Shown here: positions 47,387 to 58,087 of the stretch, piece by piece
Layout: each line of letters starts with the position of its first letter
How positions within the stretch are numbered: position 1 is the stretch's first letter
DNA from: Rheum nobile
Lineage: Eukaryota > Streptophyta > Magnoliopsida > Caryophyllales > Polygonaceae
DNA: 64,000 nt
Direction of reading: 5' to 3'
Assembly: GCA_027886185.1 (NCBI GenBank)
Contig: WOAB01000040.1
Span: forward strand, 6,076,001-6,140,000
Notes under the pieces: generated by a model
The model's database searches: none
Told to the model about the DNA's origin: nothing
What the model saw: the letters and a program-made list of their open reading frames with translations, nothing else
Made by a program: the position numbers and the translations under genes

Positions 47387-48561
47387 TTTTGTGAGAGAGA
47401 GAGAGAGCTGGGAAGACGAGAGGCAGAGAGGAGGAGGAAGATAACTTGAGGAAGATAAGGAAACAGTGAGGAAGAGACTTACCCGGAAGCCACAATATAT
47501 AGCCCTCACAAGATCTTTAAAAGTTTCCAAAGATAATGCCGAATCTCATCTGGTTCCAAGAGATAATAATCGCAATCTTCCAACTTCCCAAAATAAAATC
47601 AATATCTCGTTCAAATCCGACTAATCCAGCCGAAAACCCTCTTCCCAACTTCCTTCCATCAAATCAACCCTTGATGCACGGCGCGTCCCAACACAAAGTT
47701 TTCATTATTACATTCTGCCATACACACGTCATCTCAGACCTGCAAGTCACAGAGGCCGAACCGTTTTCCCGCCAAAACAAAAAGTAGTAGGGTGTGATGC
47801 TGGGGGTTAGTTACCAGAGAGGGTACAAAAGACCATCACACCAAAATATATGATATTTGCGATTGATTTTTACTTCATGCCTGAGGGGTCTCCAGTTGTG
47901 GATGATTAGATGGGCTCATAGGAGACATCAAGCATGGCGGTTACGGGTGAGCTGTAGAATCAACTATCATTTGGGCTTATAATGAGGGAACAAATCATCA
48001 AGTTGATTCTTTTGGGCCGAAATAGAGCTGATTCATGTGACATATGATAACATAGATGACCATTCAAGACATTCAGTACATAAAGGAAGTAAAAGCACAT
48101 AGTCAAGCCTTTCGAAAATTAATACCCAAGGAAGCTAATGCATAATAAGGCATGAAGATTCGACTTTCACAGTTTACCACGTAATCTAGCCAATCATCGA
48201 GGGAACACAACACATAGACATGTAGTTAGGGGAACAAACCAGACTTCGTATGGAACTGAATGTAGAGTTCCCCAACAGGTGTTCCAGTGAGAAGAATGGC
48301 GTTTGATCCCCCGTTTGCCAGTCTTTCTTGACACAGTGATGTCCTTCCTAGATGTACATGGTACCTGAAATTTTCACACAAGGTACAGATTTAGTCATTA
48401 AGTCCTTGTCCATATCAACTTTACCTCTGACACCAGGTCTTTGAGTCTCAAGTATTCCATGCAGAAGTGAGGTGAGACTCGCTTTGTTCCATGTCAAGTA
48501 ACTGACCCTTGAATGAATGAAACACTAGGAACATTCCTCACTTTATCCTGCACAGAAAGGG
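47387..48561 (-). other. Non-coding region of B2 where pol would be expected
   Basis: Contains the ORF3 leader (GA-rich run near 47393-47450 on +) and ~1 kb without any Copia pol motif. It marks a large internal deletion or a pol-less lineage. Confidence 0.7.
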
Positions 48562-50517
48562 TTAGTTCTTGTGAACCCAGACAAGCTTATACTTTCTGGG
48601 TTTGGGAGCAACATATCTAATCTTAGGAGGTTCAACTTCTATATGCTCCCTAGTAGTGCGAGCAATCTTCTCATTATGTTGCTTCAGTAGGCACTCTTGC
48701 TTGTAATGGCCAGAATGCCCGCAATACCAACAGACCCTTTGACACTTCAGATCTACATACTTGCTCCGTCCTGGCCAAATTGTTTTGTTAGCAATCCTTG
48801 ACTGAAAATCAATATTATTGGACTTACTGCTTTGGGATTGCTTCAGCCAAATAGCATGAGCCTTCTGTCCATGATACCAAGCCTTGCCTTCCTCAGTCGA
48901 ATTAGAACAGTCTTTGTCTTTGTTCCCTCCGGAGGCACATTCCCCCTTTTCTTTTATAGACTGTTTTCCTTCGACTTTGGAGCCTTTTTTCTTAGTGTCA
49001 TCAATAGGAAGCTTAGGTTGATAGCCAATACCAAAGCGAGGTACTTCCTTCTTTTCAGATTTCTTTTCATTCTTGGCTGCAACAAAGACAATAACTTTTG
49101 GCTTGTCCTTCTGTTCCTCACTGAGTTTGGTTAGATCACTAGAAAGTTTTGCATTTCCTAGTTTTAACATTAAAGACTCAGCCTCGAGTGAGGAAACAGT
49201 GGACTCTAGAGACTTAATCTTTTCAGTGAGTTCTGGACACTCGGAGCATGTGTTTGAAGAGGAAGATGAACCTTTCTCAAGCGTGAGCACTTTTTCAGCC
49301 CAAACCTGATTTTCTTCGATCAGACCTGAGATCGATTCATCTTTCTCTTCGAGTTGCTCACTGAAAAGATTACTCTCGCGAATGAGATTCTTAATGAGAG
49401 AGATCAAGCTTTCTTTAGATTTGCATCTTAAGCTTGATAAAAGATCAGATTCAGTTACCTCATCGTTGATTACCTCTCCCTTTGTCTCGTTTGGAACTTC
49501 AACGGCCATTAAGCATACATCCCTGGAATGTGACGAATCTTCGTCATTTGAGTCTGATTCTCCCCAGGTGGCAACCATTGCTTGCTTCCCTTCATTTGCT
49601 GGAGGCATTCCTGCCTTCTTCTTGAAGCAGTTTCTGGCCATGTGTCCCTTGTTCTGACAGTGGTAACAAACCACATCTTTCATGTCTCTGTTCCCTTCAG
49701 AGGAACTGGGCGAGTCCTTGTTCCGAGACCATATCTTCCTCATTGCTCTTGTGATAAGAGCAACATCTTCATCGCCATCCTCATCTTCATCGCCCGTTTG
49801 AGACAGATCAAATGCCCTTTCCACCTTCAGGGCAATGCTTTTCGCCTTCTCCTCTCCTTTCTTGTTTATCTTGTGGTTATAGACAGAGGCGTTGCTTTCC
49901 AGCTTAGCAACCACCTCTTCCATAGTAAGAGTCTTGACGTCTGTTTGAGAGTAGAGGGCAAGAGCAATGGCATCCCACTGAGTGTTGAGACCTTGCATAA
50001 AGTGATGAGTCAGCTTCCAGTCTGGCATTGTTTCACCAAGATACTGAAGCTGACCAACTAGCCCATGGAACCTGGAGTAGTACTCCTGAATGTGTTCATC
50101 TTTCCCTTGAGAAATTTGGTTGTACTCCTTGAACAGGGAAAGGATCTTGTTCTTCTTTGAGTCTTCATTTCCTTGATGAAGACGTTTCAGGGCATCCCAG
50201 ATTTCCTTGGCAGTCTTATAGCTCATGACTTTCTTGAGATCGGAGGGAAGAAGGGCCATGTGAAGGATCTTCTTAGCCCTGCTGTTTTTCTCCAGTTTCT
50301 TCCAATCCTCATCGGTGTAGTCGACCTTTGGTTTTGGCTTTGTCTCATCTGTCTCATTCTTGATTACAAAAGGTCTGACTTCAATAACTTTCCAGAGCTG
50401 TCCATCAAGGGAACAGATATGGGACTCAATTTGCTCCACCCACCAGCTATACTCACCAAACTTCAGAGTTGGTGGTTTCCAGAATGAATCACCGATTGCA
50501 TTGCTTGACGACGACAT
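48562..50517 (-). CDS. Gag polyprotein of B2 (intact)
   Basis: 651 residues from ATG 50517 (MSSSSNAIGDSFWKPP). The frame is open further upstream into the primer region, but this ATG follows a normal leader. The UBN2-type Copia gag domain (about residues 10-220) has YSWWVEQIESHI, KEIWDALKRLHQG, EYYSRFHGLVGQL and MQGLNTQWD. A first zinc knuckle, CYHCQNKGHMARNC, is near residue 295. A long Lys/Glu-rich coiled-coil stretch follows. A second knuckle, CWYCGHSGHYKQEC, is near residue 595, and the end is KLVWVHKN. Two knuckles separated by a coiled coil is the Sirevirus layout. It would form virus-like particles and bind element RNA. It is the only intact full gag in the window, in an element without pol. 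Confidence 0.92.
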   Translation of the reverse strand: MSSSSNAIGDSFWKPPTLKFGEYSWWVEQIESHICSLDGQLWKVIEVRPFVIKNETDETKPKPKVDYTDEDWKKLEKNSRAKKILHMALLPSDLKKVMSYKTAKEIWDALKRLHQGNEDSKKNKILSLFKEYNQISQGKDEHIQEYYSRFHGLVGQLQYLGETMPDWKLTHHFMQGLNTQWDAIALALYSQTDVKTLTMEEVVAKLESNASVYNHKINKKGEEKAKSIALKVERAFDLSQTGDEDEDGDEDVALITRAMRKIWSRNKDSPSSSEGNRDMKDVVCYHCQNKGHMARNCFKKKAGMPPANEGKQAMVATWGESDSNDEDSSHSRDVCLMAVEVPNETKGEVINDEVTESDLLSSLRCKSKESLISLIKNLIRESNLFSEQLEEKDESISGLIEENQVWAEKVLTLEKGSSSSSNTCSECPELTEKIKSLESTVSSLEAESLMLKLGNAKLSSDLTKLSEEQKDKPKVIVFVAAKNEKKSEKKEVPRFGIGYQPKLPIDDTKKKGSKVEGKQSIKEKGECASGGNKDKDCSNSTEEGKAWYHGQKAHAIWLKQSQSSKSNNIDFQSRIANKTIWPGRSKYVDLKCQRVCWYCGHSGHYKQECLLKQHNEKIARTTREHIEVEPPKIRYVAPKPRKYKLVWVHKN

Positions 50518-50554
50518 TTTTCCTGCAAATTCTGTAACGAAAACATCTAGAGCA

Positions 50555-50572
50555 CCAGGCTCTGATACCAAT
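50555..50572 (-). other. Primer binding site of B2
   Basis: On the element strand ATTGGTATCAGAGCCTGG directly follows the LTR; TGGTATCAGAGC matches the initiator-Met tRNA end. Confidence 0.9.
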
Positions 50573-51503
50573 TGTTGGATCGTTAGAGTTACGTCTGAGG
50601 GAACAAAAGCTTTGTTCCCACAGAAGGCACAGCGGATTAAAATAGCAAGAAAGATAACAGAACGAACTCACGATATATAGTGGAAACCCTTATTAGCAAA
50701 ACTAGCTTCTCAAAGAAAAACCACTACCTTTAAGCTTCCGCTTGAGAGGATTTTGAAGTGTGTACTTGTCTTATTGATTTCTTGTTCGATTACACTTGTA
50801 GCATGGACTCCAAACCGTAGACTTCCCACCTAGATTCGAAGATCACTCCTACAACGATGAATCCGAACTCAACCCTCAAAGACTCACAAACACTTCACTC
50901 TCCTTTTCACAACTGAACTCTCTCAGTTCTTCCTTTTCTCTTCTTCGTTCGAAGTCGTCGTGGTTACCTAGAAAATGAATCCACACTCCTATTAAATACA
51001 ACTTTGGCTAAAACCTAATCAACCAACATAGGATCTTCTAAAAACGGATTACAAGAAGATATGATTTTTATGTGAAGAATAATATCTTAACCGATCATAT
51101 TGATTAAGGAAGTAATTCCTTAATTAATCCAATCGGAAAGGATATCAATCTTCTCTCTCTTCTATCTTATCTAAGGAAAGATTCCTAGGATAAGGAATCG
51201 AGCTTCTCTCTCCATATCTCCTCCAACGGCTAGATCCTTCCAACCGATTTCTTCAATCCTTGACCGCGTGTGTGCCTTCATTTGTTTCCATAATCAACAC
51301 GTTGGATTAATTCTTTCCTTTTGCAGCCTTGATCTGGTCCGTCACTTCAGTTCCATGAGAGGTAACAAAGCGCTAAGCAAGCCTTTGTTCCCTCTGAGAT
51401 CCTGTGCTGCAAAGCTCCCTGGGATAACTCTTCTTGTCCCTGAAACACTTGGTACACATATTAGTTGAGTGTTTGTAACCATCAAAACCTAAGGAATTCA
51501 ACA
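50573..51503 (-). repeat. 5' LTR of B2 (931 bp)
   Basis: TGTTGGATCG...TTCAACA, followed by CTTAC, the right copy of the target duplication, and then by the rest of the E gag. Confidence 0.93.
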
Positions 51504-51508
51504 CTTAC

Positions 51509-52910
51509 TTCTCATCAAGACAAGATGAAATATTATGAAGATGAAAGTTCACGAAAGGGAACAATGGCCTTGAAAGTTTCCAAAGCATTGAAGCAAGTAA
51601 AGGCGGGCAAGAATGACGATGAGGACAAGGACCCGAAAGTAGCTCTTATCATGAATGCCATGAGGAACCTCCTCAACAAGAAAGACAATGATCACAAAGA
51701 TCAAGGTAAGTCTTTTATGAAGAATCCTAACATTGTTTGCTACAATTGTCAAGGAAAGGGGCACATTGCTAAGGACTATCCCCAAAACAAGTAGTCGGAG
51801 GATGATGATGACTTTTCTAGGAAGGGAAATGGCAAGGTAAAGGACAAAGCCTGTGTTGCTGCATGGGAAAATGATTCTGACTCTAAACCGGAGACATAGA
51901 CAAAGTCCAAGTTGTGTTTGGTGGCTAAGGAACATTGTGCATCTGATTCTGAAGACAAAGTAAGTAACTCTGACATCTACAATGAAATGAGTTCATTTAG
52001 CAAACGTTCCCTGATAGTCTTTATTGCAAATGTTTATTGGGAAAACGAAGGGTTGAGTGAATAACTTGATGCTGCTAGTTGTTTCCTATCTTGTGATGAG
52101 TGTGCTACTATTAAATCTAATGTTGAAGATCTAAGCTATAATAACAAGGAACTGCATGCTAGGGTAAAGAGTCTTGAAAAGGAAAAGTTAAAACTCTTAG
52201 AAGACTTGGAGAATGCTAGTTCTAAGGAGAGAATTGTTCCCTCTAACCAAACTGAGTTAGAAAAGATGAAAATTAGGGTTGATGAGCTTGTTGCTACTAA
52301 CCTTAGGAATGCGAAAAAATTGTATGAGATGCGGTTTGTTAAGGAACAACCAGGTGTCAAGGTTGAAGATAAGGAACAACTCTTCCTTCTACAAAGGAAG
52401 TTGCAAAGTGCCAACGACCGGAACAAGCATTTGGTGGCTAAGGTAAGTCTTATTGAAAATAGTGGTTCTACTAACCAATCTTGGTGTGTAGGAACAAAAG
52501 CGCACAAGATTTGGCTAATTAAAGCCACTGGGAACAACACCGTTGGTTTAGGCTAAGTTATTCCTAAGACAGAATCAAGTTCACGAGATGCAAGTCGGCA
52601 CCAACCAAGGCCCGAGAAGAAGACACCACACAAGAAAACGTGGTTTCAAGAGAGAAAGGCACCACCACAGCCGAAGCCAAGGCAAAGCTATTGGAGATGG
52701 GAACATCATGGGCACTATGCTTTCAAGAATGATCACATATTTCCTACATCAAGGAACAATGTCCATCGAGTGCAACAACCTAGAAGAGGTAAGTTTTCTA
52801 ATCCTTATGTGCTATCTCGCTATATAGATTATGGAACAGTTCAGTCTTTTGGAGCTAGAACTAACCCTAGGGAACCCAACCTTGTTTGGGTGCCCAAGAA
52901 CAAGACTTAG
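51509..52910 (+). pseudogene. Gag of element E, second part (decayed)
   Basis: Continues the E gag after B2. The frame begins with SHQDKMKYYEDES and a Lys-rich stretch. The zinc knuckle reads CYNCQGKGHIAKDYP: the fourth ligand, normally Cys, is Tyr. TAG at 51792, further stops (51897, 52063) and frame changes follow. A Lys/Glu-rich coiled-coil part is open at 52206-52556. The second knuckle region (WRWEHHGHYAF near 52700) has lost its cysteines. It ends LVWVPKNKT at TAG 52908-52910. Confidence 0.85.
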
Positions 52911-52974
52911 CTTGTTTTGCAGGTAGGTGTGAGGGAAATAGGCTAGGATTGATCAAGTAAGTAGTAGTAAGTCA

Positions 52975-53890
52975 GCATTCTCCTCAGAATGAAAGAGGTA
53001 AATTCGCTGGGAAGAATAGAGCTCGAGCAACCGCCAAGAGGTGTCTATGCTTTCGTTCGACTACACTATTTGGTTGAGGTGTGTCAACGCAACTGGTTTG
53101 ATGAAGTATACCTTCAGAGGAATAGAAAAGTTTGGCTTGAGTGCCACAAAATTCAGCAACATTGTCTGGTCGAATAGTTTTGATTTTGGTATTGAAATGG
53201 GTGTGAATCATAGTATTGAACTCTTTGAGTAATGTGAGGGCTTCACTTTTGTAGAGCATAAGATAGGTCCAGATACACATTTTATAATCATCAACAATGG
53301 TAAGAAAGTAGATGAAACCATTATGAGTGGACTGTTTATAAGGTCCCCAAGTATCAATGTGAATCAATTCAAATGGAGTAGAAGAAATGGATAAATTGTG
53401 CGCAAAAGAAAGTCTGGATTTCTTGGCTTGAGGACAAACCTTACAAATGAAATGAGGTTTATGAGAAACACTATTGTTCATGATGTATTGTAGTTGATCA
53501 AATGAAATATGTCCCATATGACGGTGCCACAACTCAGGGCCAACATGAGAAAGAGTTCCATTACAACTGGAAATAGAAGTTTGATTATTAGACATACTAG
53601 AAGAAAACATAGAATCTATAGCAGCCATATTAAGAGATGATGAATTTTCTATCACGTATAGTTCATTAGCTTCACAGCCAATCAGTAATGGCTTGCTCAT
53701 CAAAGGGGCCTGGATCAAGCACAAGTCACGTGTGAAAATAACATTAGTAGAGAGATCAATGGTCAATTTGTTCACATATAAGAGGTTAAAATGAAAATCT
53801 AGAACATGAAGGACATTGCTAAGGATGATATGGTTAGAAAGATGTATGGTCCATTGTGTTGTATGGTGGTTTTCTTGCCATTAGGCAAGG
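52975..53890 (-). pseudogene. Copia element F: GAG-pre-integrase and integrase, truncated
   Basis: Open on - from 53775 to 52984, with further homologous sequence to 53890 in more than one frame. Visible parts are ELWHRHMGHISFDQL and CKVCPQAKKSRLSF (GAG-pre-integrase and zinc site), then the integrase core with ELIHIDTWGPY, RPDNVAEF and VVERKH, its three acidic residues in place. It stops after ALFFPANLPLSF; RT and RNase H are absent because E sequence follows. The upstream part of F lies beyond the C insertion at 63636-64000. Confidence 0.88.
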
Positions 53891-55262
53891 TGATCAGCAC
53901 TATTTTGTAGTGCTTATCTAGGAGTTATTACCGGTGTTTAGGGTGTCATCTGTAGGGATTTAGAGCACAACTGTGGAGTATGGAGTTGAAGTAGAAGTAC
54001 GGATATGGTGGTTTGGAGGAACTTAAATGAAGATATATTGAAGAGAGAAGGAACCACCCAAGAAGACGAAGAATAGACCCAACTGGGTCTATAGAAGAAA
54101 TCCGCGACCGCGGGTGACGAAGGAGAACGATCGCAGCTAATTCGAGAAGACGGAGTAGAAAAGTCCATTTTCCGCGACCGCGGAACATATTCCGCGACCG
54201 CGGAAAATCCCTTCAGCGAGACGAAGTCGAGAGCACATTCCTATTTTCTGCGACCGCGGATTTGGTGCCGCGGCCGCGGAAGCACACGCCAGGCGATCCG
54301 ACGGAGATTTCCGAAGTTTTTATGTTTTTCCCTTTTCCGATTATTTTCTTTATTTTATTTCGAACATTATACTTTAGTTTCCTTTTAGACTACTTTCGTT
54401 ATCTTTTCCCTTTAGTTTTAGAGTTAAGTTATTTAACCTAGTTTCCCTTTCATTGTTCATCATCAAATTAATCATCACGTTTTAGCATTCAGCAGTTTTC
54501 TCTTTGAAGTTATTTTGTTTCCAAGAACTATGAAGAACTAAGCACCTTTGCTTAGTCCGACAATTGAATCTTTTCGTATGATTTGATTGTGAGGTTAATT
54601 GTATATTTCCTATTTCCTTTGGATTATATCTTTTCTCTTGAGCATATTCCTATTGATTGTTATTGATTTGACTGGCTTGATCACCTAGTTGATTTTAGTA
54701 ATTGTCTATTGCTAGGGTTTGGATATTTCGACTTGAGATTCCTTATCTAGAGTAGCAAACATGATATTCTAGGACTAGTTGGACTAGATTATTATGAAAG
54801 AGAATTGATTATGTGCTAAATGCTGCAAAACATCGGTGTTGTATGTATCCTGGTTTGATCCTATGCTCTATGCTGCTGTTGTTCTAAATCTTGATAGTTT
54901 CTCGTGCGTTCAATAGTAAGGGTTGCTAGGACTAGTTGGACTAGTGACTATTTAAGAATAGGGACAAGAATAATCAAAGGAAAGGAATAGAGATAACCTA
55001 GGATCGATCATTCATATGAAAGGTGGATATTTGTTTGGCTAAGTGTTTTCCCTTAATTGAATACAAACTCTTTGCTTTCTTTGCTTTGTTTACTTGTTTA
55101 CAACAATCAACCTTAAAACCCCCCTTTGTTACCTTTGCATGCTAATTCACATAAAGATAAACAACTCCTCCCTGTGGGATTCGACCCTTGCTTGCCCAAA
55201 CTACTTGTTTAGGTTTGTTAGGATAATTTTGATCAGGTGATACGACTAAAACCTGCCTGTCA
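53891..55262 (+). repeat. LTR 1 of array C (1,372 bp)
   Basis: TGATCAGCACTATTTTGTAG to CCTGCCTGTCA. It holds several CCGCGACCGCGG motifs near 54100-54290 and the conserved CTCCCTGTGGGATTCGACCC near its end. Confidence 0.93.
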
Positions 55263-55265
55263 AAT

Positions 55266-55282
55266 TGGTGCCGTTGCTGGGG
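55266..55282 (+). other. Primer binding site 1 of array C (tRNA-Asp type)
   Basis: TGGTGCCGTTGCTGGGG; the second unit has the canonical TGGCGCCGTTGCCGGGG. This is complementary to the tRNA-Asp 3' end, the primer of Athila-type elements. The two C-to-T changes weaken this copy. Confidence 0.88.
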
Positions 55283-56673
55283 ATGACAGGATTCAGACCA
55301 TCACTAAGTGCATAATAGAATTAACTCAGAATATGACAACGTTGGCTAGCACTACGGCCCAACAAATTGGAGGGTTGACCAAGCAGCAGGAGACCCTAGC
55401 TCAGAATATGGTAATGTTGGGAAATGTTGTGATCCAACAAAATCAAGAGATGCGCTCAAGTATTCAGAACCTGGAGAAACAAATGGGACAGATCTCCATC
55501 GCTGTAAGCAAGTTGGAAGCTCGGGAGTCGGGGAAACTACCATCTCAAACGGTAGTCAACCCGAGGGAGAACGTCTGTGCCATGACATTAAGGAGCGGGG
55601 ATGAGGTGGAAGCCAGGCGAGCACGCGAGAAAGACGTCCGCGACCGCGGAGACGAGAGCCGCGATCGCGGCGTGACTACTGAGGAGACGGACGAAACCGG
55701 CGCAAATCCGCGACCGCGGTAGGAAATCCGCGACCGCGGAAAAAGCGCGGATGTAGAGGAGCAATAGGTCGAGCATTTTCCACGACCGCGGCAGGAAATC
55801 TAGGACCGCGGAAAAAGCATGGACGATAGCGACCAGGTCGATCAACTTCCGCGACCGCGGCCACCAATCCGCGCCCGCGGAAATGCTCCAGAAGCGTCCT
55901 CTCGTCTTCACGATCCCTTTGACGACTACGTGCGCCCCTATTTCCCTCCACTCGGATCCGAAAAGCCACCCGCACCTTTCCTTGAAGCTCTGGCGGACAC
56001 AAGGAGGCCAGCCAATGACAAGGAATTGTTTGAGACGTTCAGCAACTGCGAGGTAAATATTCCTTTACTCAAGCTGGTCAATAGTATCCCTCGCTACGCT
56101 AAATTCTTAAAGGAGCTCTGCACGATTAAGAGGAAGAGGGATGTGAAGGAGAAGAAAAAGGTGTTCTTTAGTGAGAATGTGTCTGCTATGCTGCAAAAGT
56201 GGATACCTAAGAAGGCGAGTGATCCAGGGATGTTCACGATTCTATGCAAGATTAGGGGTGCCCTGTTCGACAAAGCGTTACTTGATTTAGGTGCCTCCAT
56301 AAATGTGTTGTCTCTCTCACACTACGAGTCCTTGGAGTTGGGACCATTAGAGAAGACGGGGATTGTCATCCAACTGGCGGATAACTCATATGTCTACCCC
56401 AAAGGAGTGGTGCAGGACATGCTGGTCGAGGTGGACAAGTTAGTGTTCCCTGCAGACTTCTTTGTGATGGACACGGGGCAGGACAAGGACGCAGTGCCTG
56501 TGATGTTAGGAAGGCCGTTCATGAATACGGCAAGTACAAAGATAGACGTGAGCAGCGGTTCGCTCATAATGGAATTCGACGGGGAGAGGGTCGGATTCAA
56601 CATTAATGATTCCAAGAGACACCCTCCAGATGGGAACCCCGAGTGCTCATTGGAGGTGAGCGAACCAAGTTGA
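55283..56673 (+). pseudogene. Gag C-terminus and protease of C unit 1 (three in-frame stops)
   Basis: The frame is open from before 55283 to TAG at 55720, with further TAGs at 55765 and 55801, then open to TGA after EVSEPS at 56673. The first part matches the C-terminal end of Athila gag (LEKQMGQISIAVSKLE, ENVCAMTLRSG). The middle encodes Arg/Asp-rich repeats from CCGCGACCGCGG motifs. The retropepsin motif LLDLGASINVL follows, with downstream VMLGRPFMNTA. The N-terminal gag domain is missing. Two of the stops are CAG-to-TAG changes relative to unit 2. Confidence 0.88.
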
Positions 56674-57543
56674 GGAGGTCAAGTAGTATGTCGAGCCACG
56701 ACAATAACTAAGGCGCTGTCCGGGAGCAACCTGAGGTATGTATTTCTTTTCTTGTCTTTTCAATTCTTGTTTTTAATTGCTTTTGTTCGTGTGTTTTTGC
56801 TTTTGTTTTGTTTCGAACTAACCAATAGGGAGGAGACCCGAATCATATTACAGAAGGTGTTGCCCACACCAATGTAAGTCCTTCTATTGCCCTGCCCGAA
56901 AAAAAAAATCTAAAAAAAAAAAAAAAAAGTTCCATCGAAGGCCAGCTGTCCGAATACCCCATGGAGAGGAGGTGCGCATCATGTTGTCAAGGAGGAGACA
57001 TTAGCCCCATACATTATTTGGCAACGATGATGGCCCTACAATTGACAGTTGAGGAGGAAGAGGAACACCAGGGCCCACACCACGATTACATCTGGGCCTA
57101 TTTTTTTTTTGTTCATAGAAGGCCATGCAACCCCATTCCCTTGATTTACCACTTCTCACCACAGTGGTTCCTTTTGGTTGCATGGTAGGAGTTGATTGAG
57201 TTGAAGGCCGTACAACCCCGACTTACTTGATATACCACTACTCACCACAGTAGTTCACTTTGGTTGCACGATAGAGTTGAGTTGAAGACCCGCGCAACAC
57301 CAGAGACACGAACTTATTGATATACCACCAGCAACAACTTCAGTGTCCAAGCCAACTCGGCGACGGTTGTGAGTACTTTTCCCCCTTCCCTATGCTTCAT
57401 TCTTTTTTGTTTTTCATCACATTGAGGACAATACAATGTTTCAGCATGGGGGAGGATTCTATACTTGCTATGTCATTGAGGAGAAAAGAAAAAGCCAAAA
57501 TTCGAAAAAGGCAAAAAATAGAAATCCTGGGATAAGTCGAAAA

Positions 57544-57685
57544 CCCGAAAGGGCGGCTTATGCAATAAGCAAGTGGCTTGGACCAGCATTAGGCGGGGGT
57601 AATAATTGGTCAAGAGTGATGTGAGTTATATGTGAGCCCATCTATTGAAAAATGAAATGAGTGGCTTGGTGAAAACCCGAAAGGG
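57544..57685 (+). other. Pair of GNRA-type hairpin motifs in C unit 1
   Basis: CCCGAAAGGG at 57544-57553 and 57676-57685 can form a 3 bp stem closed by a GAAA tetraloop. After the first lies GCTTATGCAATAAGC (57556-57570), a 6 bp stem with a 3 nt loop. In unit 2 both motifs read TCCGAAAGGG (61743 and about 61875), which still pairs as U-G in RNA. Confidence 0.55.
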
Positions 57686-58074
57686 CGCCTTGGCAAAATG
57701 AGTGAAAAGAAGAAGAGTGATTTTTAGGAATCATCATTTTACCTGGCGTGGTGACATAAGAAGAGGTGATATAAGGAGGATTCGGGTAGATCACTCTGGA
57801 GCGATAAGAAGATAGATGAAAGGCTAGGCTTAGATTATTTTTCACTCTATGGTGTTTGGGATAAGCTTGGGGGAAGTACTCTGCTTTTCTTCTAGCTTGG
57901 TGTTGTGATTTTGTTGTGTGTATGTTGTGTTGAGAATATTGTGTTGGTGTCTTGGAGATTCATTGTTAGATGCGATTCTTAGAGGATATGATTTTTCTAT
58001 GCTTCCCGAGACCTTGGGGATTTGATTAGAGGAGTAGGTTTCTTTTAGCTTACTCGAGGATGAGCAAGGTTTAA

Positions 58075-58087
58075 GCATGGGGGAGTT
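58075..58087 (+). other. Polypurine tract before LTR 2
   Basis: GCATGGGGGAGTT directly precedes LTR 2; the same tract precedes LTR 3 near 62271. A second copy without an adjacent LTR lies at 57444-57454 (61637 in unit 2). Confidence 0.85.

Larger units (their letters stand above)
44372..51503 (-). mobile_element. Sirevirus-like element B2, gag and ORF3 but no pol (7.1 kb)
   Basis: Two 931 bp LTRs bound an internal region with an intact gag (48562-50517) and a decayed ORF3 (45719-47386), both on -. The ~1.2 kb between them holds no protease, integrase or RT. CTTAC flanks both ends (44367-44371 and 51504-51508). The primer site is intact. The LTRs look nearly identical by eye, so insertion was fairly recent and mobilisation must have used enzymes from another element. 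Confidence 0.92.
42572..52970 (+). mobile_element. Copia retrotransposon E, 5' part, split by element B2
   Basis: A 5' LTR (42572-43689), primer site and gag on + are followed by a 7.1 kb insertion and then by the rest of gag to 52910. No pol or second LTR of E is seen before the - strand element F starts near 52975, so E is truncated or rearranged there. The exact junction is uncertain. Confidence 0.85.
56674..58087 (+). other. 3' non-coding region of C unit 1 with hairpins and two polypurine tracts
   Basis: No RT, RNase H or integrase follows protease. The region has an A-run near 56910, a repeated ACCACTTCTCACCACAGTGG-type palindromic text (near 57150 and 57236), the tract GCATGGGGGAG at 57444, two CCCGAAAGGG hairpins (57544 and 57676) and the terminal tract GCATGGGGGAGTT at 58075-58087. 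Confidence 0.75.

Noticed and set aside
47208..47444. + strand ORFs over B2 ORF3 as genes
   Set aside because: They are antisense shadows of a compositionally biased Pro/Ser/Thr-rich coding region.
50555..50572. tRNA gene at the TGGTATCAGAGC sequence
   Set aside because: Only the 3' complement is present next to an LTR, with no cloverleaf. It is a primer binding site, as are the sites at 34937, 43690, 55266 and 59463.
55819..56673. Protease ORF as part of an endogenous pararetrovirus
   Set aside because: The flanking LTRs, the tRNA-Asp primer site, the polypurine tracts and the gag-tail text identify an Athila-like LTR element. No movement-protein or pararetroviral RT motif is present.
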